Origin: Clostridia bacterium
GTDB taxonomy: Bacteria; Bacillota; Clostridia; Oscillospirales; Acutalibacteraceae
NCBI GenBank assembly: GCA_017397105.1
Contig: JAFQKF010000001.1
Span: 1-64,000 of the forward strand
DNA: 64,000 nt
Direction of reading: 5' to 3'
Below are positions 59,333-64,000 of the stretch, piece by piece. The translations under genes were made by a program, and so were the position numbers. The notes under the pieces are model-generated. The model made no database searches and was not told where the DNA came from. It was given only the letters and a program-made list of their open reading frames with translations. How positions within the stretch are numbered: position 1 is the first letter of the stretch; each line of letters opens with the position of its first letter.

Positions 59333-59725
59333 TTAGAATGTATATTGCTCACAGATTGCGGAATAGGATTCACCGTTGTGAATCGGGTGCTCCATAACTC
59401 CTGTCTGCAAAAGCTCACCGTCCTGATAGAACATCCAGTAGCGGCCGTTTTCAGGGTCTGCAGGAATGCTCTTGACCGATGTTACAAAAAAGCCCTGTGA
59501 CTGATCTTCACCAACAATAAGACCTTTTGCCAAAAGAGCATCGCCGAGGTATTTTTCCTCAGTTGTGATGTTAAGAGTTTCCTCAAATGTGCCGCTTTTT
59601 ACCGTAAGTTTGATGTTCTTTACGCCGATTTCCGTTTCGCTTGTGCCGTGATAAATGCAAAGAGCAATGAACCCTGCAAGAACAAGGCACGCTACGCACA
59701 GAATAATTTTCTTTTTCTTATCCAT
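59333..59725 (-). CDS. DUF4430 domain protein with N-terminal anchor
   Basis: A 130-residue protein: a single N-terminal membrane helix (KKIILCVACLVLAGFIALC) or lipoprotein-less signal, then a DUF4430 domain (YLGDALLAKGLIVGED, RYWMFYQDGELLQTGV, HNGESYSAICE). DUF4430 modules are related to the cobalamin-carrier C-terminal fold and occur on extracellular proteins; ligand unknown. AAAGGAA site. Confidence 0.85.
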   Translation of the reverse strand: MDKKKKIILCVACLVLAGFIALCIYHGTSETEIGVKNIKLTVKSGTFEETLNITTEEKYLGDALLAKGLIVGEDQSQGFFVTSVKSIPADPENGRYWMFYQDGELLQTGVMEHPIHNGESYSAICEQYTF

Positions 59726-59875
59726 TGTTATGATTCCTTTCTTGAAAAACTTAACAATTATATTATATTTGCAGGTTTTGATTTGTCAAGCCGATATTGA
59801 CACAAACAAACCTGTTGTGATACCATGTTGTAAAATTTGTGCCGTAAATCAGGCGCATATCAACGGAGGTACAAA

Positions 59876-60181
59876 ATGTTAAAGCATATAGTAATGTGGA
59901 AGTTTCTTCCCGAAGCACAGGGCCATACCGCTCAGGAGAATATGGATATAACAGCTGACAAACTCAAGGCTCTTCTTCCCATAATTCCTGAAATAAAATC
60001 CTTTGAGATTGGTAAAGATGCCCTGCACAGCGAAATGAGCTACGATATGGCTCTTATTATGGAATTTGAAAGCTTTGAAGCGCTTGATACGTATAAGAAT
60101 CACCCCGAACATAAAAAGGTGAGTGCTTATGTTAAAAGTGTGCGTCAGGCAAGAACCTGCGTCGATTTTTGGGAGGAATAA
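59876..60181 (+). CDS. Dabb (stress-responsive A/B barrel) domain protein
   Basis: A 101-residue ferredoxin-like alpha/beta-barrel protein of the Dabb family: MLKHIVMWKF start, MALIMEFESFEALDTYKNHP-type strand/helix and the HxxV end. These dimers are small stress or polyketide-cyclase-like proteins; the function here is unknown. CGGAGG lies 7 bases before the ATG; an ORF extension of 13 codons runs through that site. Its stop abuts the MATE gene stop. Confidence 0.88.
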   Translation: MLKHIVMWKFLPEAQGHTAQENMDITADKLKALLPIIPEIKSFEIGKDALHSEMSYDMALIMEFESFEALDTYKNHPEHKKVSAYVKSVRQARTCVDFWEE

Positions 60182-61558
60182 TCAGGCTGACTTTTCGTGA
60201 TTTGCATAGGTCAGATTTTTAATCCATTTGCGTGTTCTGAATCTGTGCAGGCAAAGTATTATTTTCAGAGCATCCTCGCCAAGATACATGGCTGCAATAA
60301 GGATGATAAAATCCGCTTTTACCGCAAATCCGAGTATAAGCACAAGGGGAATTGATATTGTGTACATGGATACTGTATCCATAAGAATTCCTACCCTTGT
60401 ATCTCCGCCTGCTCTGAAAACGCCTACTATTGCGGTGTAGGGGATGTTCCTGAAAGGAAGCCATATCGAATAAAGCAGAAGTATTCCCGCCGCCGTATCG
60501 TATGCGATCTGAGTTTCGATGTTAAGTGATGAGAGCAGAGGATGTCTTATTGCTATAAACATAGCTCCGCAGGCAACGCCGATAAGCGGTGTAAGGATTA
60601 TGAATCTTTTTGCGGTGGAGTACGCTTTTTCGCTGCTGCCTTCGCCTATTGTTTTGCCTACCATTATTGCACAGGCATGGCATATTCCGACGAAGAAAAC
60701 AAAACCGATTTGTTCAACGGAATTGAATATGGTGTAGCCTGCATAATACTCGTGACCGTAGCGTGCATAGACCATTGAGTATATGTTTGTGCCTATTGCC
60801 CATATTGCTTCGTTGAAAATAACGGGAATACATACTTTCAAAAACCTGCCGAGGAATTCGGATGTGTGGCCTGCATACATTCGGGGTCTTGCGCAGGTTA
60901 TTTTTTTGCCTGCAATGCAGATGATCGCAATCAGCACGGACTGAACAGCGGCGGAAAGTACGGTTGCAAGAGCCGCACCTTTTACGCCGAGGGCAGGGGC
61001 GCCGAATTTTCCGTAAATAAAAGTGTAATTGAGGACGGTGTTTGCGACAACGGAAACGGCAGAGGTGATGAGCGGAGTGGTCACGTCTTCGGTTGAACGC
61101 AGAACAAGGCAGGTTATCTGGTTGAAAGCTGCAAAAATTCCGATAAATCCTGCTGTTTTCAGATAAGTTATGCCTGCAAGTATAACTTCCTCTTCTTCTG
61201 AGAAAACCGACATCAGAAGTCTTGGCGCAAACAGGCATAAAAGGTTGAATATTATACCTGTGGCAAAAGCGAGGCAGAGCGCAAGGCTGTAAGACTGAAG
61301 GATGCTTTTTTTATCTTTCGCGCCCCAGAACTGTGCAATCAGCGCAGACGTTCCCGAAGCAATTCCGAAAAGAAGAATATTAAATAAAAACATCCATCTG
61401 CCTGCAATTCCTACCGCAGAAACAGGAACGTTGCCAAGGGATGTAACCATGGCGGTGTCAACAATCTGAGCGCAGGAAACCAACAGCTGCTGAAAGGCTA
61501 TCGGCAGGGCAAGGCTCAGCATTTTCAATGTAAATCCGTCTTTAGAAATTTTTTTCAT
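60182..61558 (-). CDS. MATE family efflux transporter
   Basis: A 458-residue multidrug/toxin exporter with twelve predicted helices arranged as two MatE repeats (ALPIAFQQLLVSCAQIVDTA in the first; CIPVIFNEAIWAIGTNIYSM in the second). It likely exports cationic drugs by Na+ or H+ antiport. GAGG lies 8 bases before the ATG. It is convergent with and directly adjacent to the Dabb gene, with no terminator between. Confidence 0.92.
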   Translation of the reverse strand: MKKISKDGFTLKMLSLALPIAFQQLLVSCAQIVDTAMVTSLGNVPVSAVGIAGRWMFLFNILLFGIASGTSALIAQFWGAKDKKSILQSYSLALCLAFATGIIFNLLCLFAPRLLMSVFSEEEEVILAGITYLKTAGFIGIFAAFNQITCLVLRSTEDVTTPLITSAVSVVANTVLNYTFIYGKFGAPALGVKGAALATVLSAAVQSVLIAIICIAGKKITCARPRMYAGHTSEFLGRFLKVCIPVIFNEAIWAIGTNIYSMVYARYGHEYYAGYTIFNSVEQIGFVFFVGICHACAIMVGKTIGEGSSEKAYSTAKRFIILTPLIGVACGAMFIAIRHPLLSSLNIETQIAYDTAAGILLLYSIWLPFRNIPYTAIVGVFRAGGDTRVGILMDTVSMYTISIPLVLILGFAVKADFIILIAAMYLGEDALKIILCLHRFRTRKWIKNLTYANHEKSA

Positions 61559-61651
61559 AAAATAAACCTCAGATGCTGTGTTTTCAAGGAGTATACCACA
61601 TGTTTATTTAAAAATCCATAAGTAAAAAAGATTTTTATTATTGCATATAAT

Positions 61652-61682
61652 TGTTGATTTTTAATCAACAGAGTTATATAAT
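61652..61682 (+). promoter_or_regulatory. Promoter with overlapping palindromic operator
   Basis: TTGATT (61654-61659), 17 bases, perfect TATAAT (61677-61682). A 19-bp palindrome TGTTGATT-TTT-AATCAACA (61652-61670) covers the -35 box, so a repressor bound there would block RNA polymerase. About 170 bases of AT-rich leader follow before the lyase gene; apart from an AAAATCG/CGATTTT pair nothing is evident there. Confidence 0.7.
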
Positions 61683-61856
61683 AGATTTGATTTGAACATA
61701 TTCTGACAAATCTTGACGATTTTTCAGGATTTTTGAAGTCTGTCTTTTGATAAGCTGTTTTAAATTTCAAAAACAATTTCGAAAGATAATAAAAATCGCA
61801 AAAATGTTTTTTTGAAAAAAACGATTTTGATTAAAAGTTTTCGGGAAGGTGTAATT

Positions 61857-62750
61857 ATGGCAACAAAATTTAATGAGTACGCAGGTCTGTATTCTTTGCT
61901 CCTCACTCCTTTTAATGAGGACAGAAGCATTGATTATAAGGTGTATGAACAGTATGTTGAGTGGCAGGCATCGTTTAATCCTCAGCATCTTTTTGCTGTT
62001 TGCGGTTCATCCGAAATGGCACAGCTTAAGCTGGATGAAAGAATCGAGCTTGCAACCCTTGCTGTGAAGAATTCAGGCTCCGTTCCTGTTTTTGCCACCG
62101 CAAACCTCGAACCCTCATGGTTTGCTCAGGTTGAAGAGGTAAAGAAAATGGAGCAGACCGGTGTTGACGGCCTTGTTTTCATTACAAAGGGATTTGGTAA
62201 TGACCCTGACAGAATGTTCAACTACATCTGTGAGCTTGCGGATAAAACCGCTCTTCCCGTTTTGCTTTATGAATTCCCCGGTGCGCAGCCTCATATTATG
62301 GACGGCGAAACATACGGCAGACTTGCTCAGACGGGTAAGATTGTCGGCATAAAAGATACAACCTGCACAATGGAGGGTATTACCGCTAAGATTAAGGTGC
62401 AGGGCGATACCAACGTTCTCCAGGCGAATATGCCTTTCCTTTATGAATCCTTCGTTGCAGGCGCAAGAGGAATTATTGCAACTCCCACCACCTGCGGCGC
62501 ACCTCTTTTTGTTAAGATCTGGGACGAAGTTGTCAGAGGCGATTTTGAGGCTGCAAGAAAGACTCATGAGCACATCATTCTTCTTGACGATGCTATCGGT
62601 GACGGTTTCTGTGCAAGCGCAAAGTATCTTGTAAGCCTTCAGGGCGTTCCCATGAATTGGTACACAAGAGGTAATCACAACCTCAGCGGTCAGCGTCTCC
62701 ATGCTATCAAAGTATGGTACGGCTGGGCAAAAGAAAACGGAGTTTTATAA
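61857..62750 (+). CDS. DapA/NanA-family lyase or synthase
   Basis: A 297-residue class I aldolase of the dihydrodipicolinate synthase/N-acetylneuraminate lyase family. Schiff-base Lys166 in VGIKDTT and Tyr138 in LLYEFP are present, with the pyruvate-binding CGSSEMAQL in place of the usual G-T/S-T-GE, which differs from DapA. It probably condenses or cleaves pyruvate with an aldehyde, such as a 2-keto-3-deoxy sugar acid. GGAAGGTG lies before the ATG at 61857; the ORF extends 15 codons through the leader. First gene of the operon with an aldolase and an SDR. Confidence 0.88.
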   Translation: MATKFNEYAGLYSLLLTPFNEDRSIDYKVYEQYVEWQASFNPQHLFAVCGSSEMAQLKLDERIELATLAVKNSGSVPVFATANLEPSWFAQVEEVKKMEQTGVDGLVFITKGFGNDPDRMFNYICELADKTALPVLLYEFPGAQPHIMDGETYGRLAQTGKIVGIKDTTCTMEGITAKIKVQGDTNVLQANMPFLYESFVAGARGIIATPTTCGAPLFVKIWDEVVRGDFEAARKTHEHIILLDDAIGDGFCASAKYLVSLQGVPMNWYTRGNHNLSGQRLHAIKVWYGWAKENGVL

Positions 62751-62759
62751 TACAATTGC

Positions 62760-62784
62760 GGCCGCAGCTTTGCTGCGGTCTTTT
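62760..62784 (+). terminator. Intra-operon attenuator-like terminator
   Basis: GGCCGCAGC-TTT-GCTGCGGTC followed by TTTT, ending only a few bases before the aldolase ribosome site (GGAGG at about 62787). It probably reduces expression of the downstream genes relative to the lyase. Confidence 0.75.
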
Positions 62785-62800
62785 GCGGAGGAAATGCATT

Positions 62801-63874
62801 ATGTTAAATAAGCTTGTAAGCTTTTCAAATTATTACGGAAAAAATCCTGAACTTGTTCTTGCCGGCGGAGGAAATACGTCTGCAAAGAGTGACGGCATTA
62901 TGTACGTCAAGGGCTCCGGCACTTCACTTGCAACAATAACGGCTGAGCAGTTTGTAAAGATTGATCTTTCAAAGCTCAATGAAATCTTCGAAAAAACTTA
63001 TCCCGATTCAGACGACGAGCGTGAAGCGCTTGTGCTTGCTGATTTGATGGCCTCAAGGGCTGAGGGTGAGGAAAGCAAAAGACCCAGTGTTGAAACAACG
63101 CTTCATGCTCTTTTTGAGCAGACCTTTGTGCTTCATCTTCATCCTGCTCTTGTTAACGGACTTACCTGCTCCAAAGGCGGAGAAACTCTTGCAACCGAGC
63201 TTTTCGGAGATTCGTTTATATGGGTTGATGCGTGCAGACCCGGCTACATTCTTGCCAAACTCTGCTGTGAAAAAATGCAGGAATACAAAGAGCGTAAAGG
63301 CGTTTGCGCAGATATAATAATTCTCCAGAATCACGGCATTTTTATTGCTGACGATACCGTTGAAGGGCTTGATGAAAAGCTTTCAAAGGTTATGAAAACT
63401 CTTGAAAATCACCTTGTAAAGAAGCCTGATACGTCTGCTGTTGAGAGCGTTGCGGCGCCGGAGCTTGACTTTGCCGAGGCTGTTGTGCATATTGCAAATG
63501 CTGATTGTGAGCGTTTCAGCTCTTGCGCAGAGAGTGCTTCGGTGCTCCTCAAGCCTTTTACTCCTGACCATATCGTTTACTGCAAGGCGTTTCCTCTTTT
63601 TGTGAAGAAAGGTGAGGACGTCAAGGCAAAATATGACAGGTATATTGAGTCATACGTTGTAAGCCCGAGAATAGTAATTATTGAGGGTAAAGGAATTTTT
63701 GCAATCGGTACCGATGCAAAGCAAGCGGCAACAGCAAAGCTTCTTTTTGAAGATGCCGTAAAAATCGCAGTTTACACTGAGTCTTTCGGCGGCGCTTTAC
63801 ACATGAGCGACGAGCTCACCGATTTTATAGTAAACTGGGAGGTTGAATCCTACCGCAGTTCACAGAATAAGTAA
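62801..63874 (+). CDS. Class II aldolase/adducin family protein
   Basis: A 357-residue aldolase. Its Zn-binding His are in FVLHLHPALVN and QNHGIFI, and the N-terminus (NPELVLAGGGNTSAKSDGIM) matches the aldolase half of bifunctional RhaD/YuxG-type proteins. The remaining ~120 residues are a helical extension with an FAIG-type closing strand. It would split a sugar 1-phosphate into dihydroxyacetone phosphate and an aldehyde. GGAGG precedes the ATG. The SDR that is normally fused in YuxG is the next gene. Confidence 0.87.
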   Translation: MLNKLVSFSNYYGKNPELVLAGGGNTSAKSDGIMYVKGSGTSLATITAEQFVKIDLSKLNEIFEKTYPDSDDEREALVLADLMASRAEGEESKRPSVETTLHALFEQTFVLHLHPALVNGLTCSKGGETLATELFGDSFIWVDACRPGYILAKLCCEKMQEYKERKGVCADIIILQNHGIFIADDTVEGLDEKLSKVMKTLENHLVKKPDTSAVESVAAPELDFAEAVVHIANADCERFSSCAESASVLLKPFTPDHIVYCKAFPLFVKKGEDVKAKYDRYIESYVVSPRIVIIEGKGIFAIGTDAKQAATAKLLFEDAVKIAVYTESFGGALHMSDELTDFIVNWEVESYRSSQNK

Positions 63875-63886
63875 GGGGGAATTGTT

Positions 63887-64000
63887 ATGACTTTTGAAGA
63901 AGCTAAACGCATAGCAGGCGAAAAGGTTAATATAAGAATCAAAACCGAAGGAAGACTTTCGGGTGTTATAGCTGTTGTTACAGGCGGAGCTCAGGGCTTT
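63887..64000 (+). CDS. SDR-family dehydrogenase, cut by window end
   Basis: Only the first 38 residues are inside the window. After a ~26-residue N-terminal extension, GVIAVVTGGAQGF begins a Rossmann fold (TGxxxGxG). AGGGGGA lies before the ATG, 12 bases after the aldolase stop. Together the aldolase and this dehydrogenase mirror the two halves of the fused aldolase/dehydrogenase proteins. Confidence 0.82.
   Translation, partial: MTFEEAKRIAGEKVNIRIKTEGRLSGVIAVVTGGAQGF

Noticed and set aside
60714..61238. 174-codon - strand frame
   Set aside because: Out-of-frame shadow inside the MATE gene with Arg/Cys/His-rich composition and no ribosome site.

Overview
The window looks like chromosome of a fermentative, probably gut-dwelling member of the Clostridia (Bacillota, Oscillospirales-like). 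Reasons: strong AGGAGG-type ribosome binding sites, near-consensus sigma-A promoters, moderate GC, an oxygen-sensitive glycyl radical enzyme, many glycoside hydrolases, and a Tad pilus locus without a secretin, as expected for a single-membrane cell. I see no rRNA, tRNA, CRISPR array, phage or insertion sequence.

Layout. 0.1-12.4 kb: manganese-catalase-like protein, ferredoxin-tailed aldo/keto reductase, secreted SGNH hydrolase, a domain-permuted GH3 glucosidase with a coupled esterase, a TrmH-type rRNA methyltransferase, a glycyl radical enzyme with its activase, and a metallophosphoesterase. 12.5-20.6 kb: stand-alone TipAS protein, GH5 glucanase, a membrane-tailed beta-helix protein, and a three-gene operon (HAD phosphatase, GH36-like hydrolase, Gfo/Idh/MocA oxidoreductase). 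20.8-32.8 kb: a two-HTH regulator divergent from a complete Tad/Flp pilus operon: prepilin peptidase, two near-identical pilins, TadE, CpaB, TadZ, TadA, TadB, TadC, then a DUF192 protein, a DivIVA-like coiled-coil protein and a very unusual TadG-like beta-repeat protein.

32.9-39.1 kb is a compact six-gene operon: acetyltransferase, uncharacterised deoxyhypusine-synthase-like enzyme, KdsB-like CMP-ulosonate synthetase, two BNR (sialidase-like) proteins and an unknown polytopic membrane protein. It has the look of an undescribed ulosonic/sialic-type sugar system and is the best candidate for new biology here. 39.2-44.7 kb: tandem ceramidase-like hydrolases (one cytoplasmic with a nonsense codon near its C-terminus, one secreted) and a GH3 xylosidase-type enzyme. 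44.7-52.3 kb: a TetR-controlled operon (GPH-type sugar transporter, small protein, membrane-anchored GH36 galactosidase) divergent from a P1B-type metal ATPase; the two promoters point at each other and overlap.

52.4-61.6 kb: a 52-residue small protein, a secreted lipase-like protein, NUDIX hydrolase, CDF cation transporter, a Ser/Thr-rich surface protein, a GxGYxYP protein, DUF4430 and Dabb proteins and a MATE transporter. 61.6-64 kb: a regulated sugar-acid catabolic operon (DapA/NanA-type lyase, class II aldolase, SDR dehydrogenase) that runs off the window. Overall the region serves extracellular glycan/lipid breakdown, sugar uptake, surface adhesion and sugar-acid metabolism.
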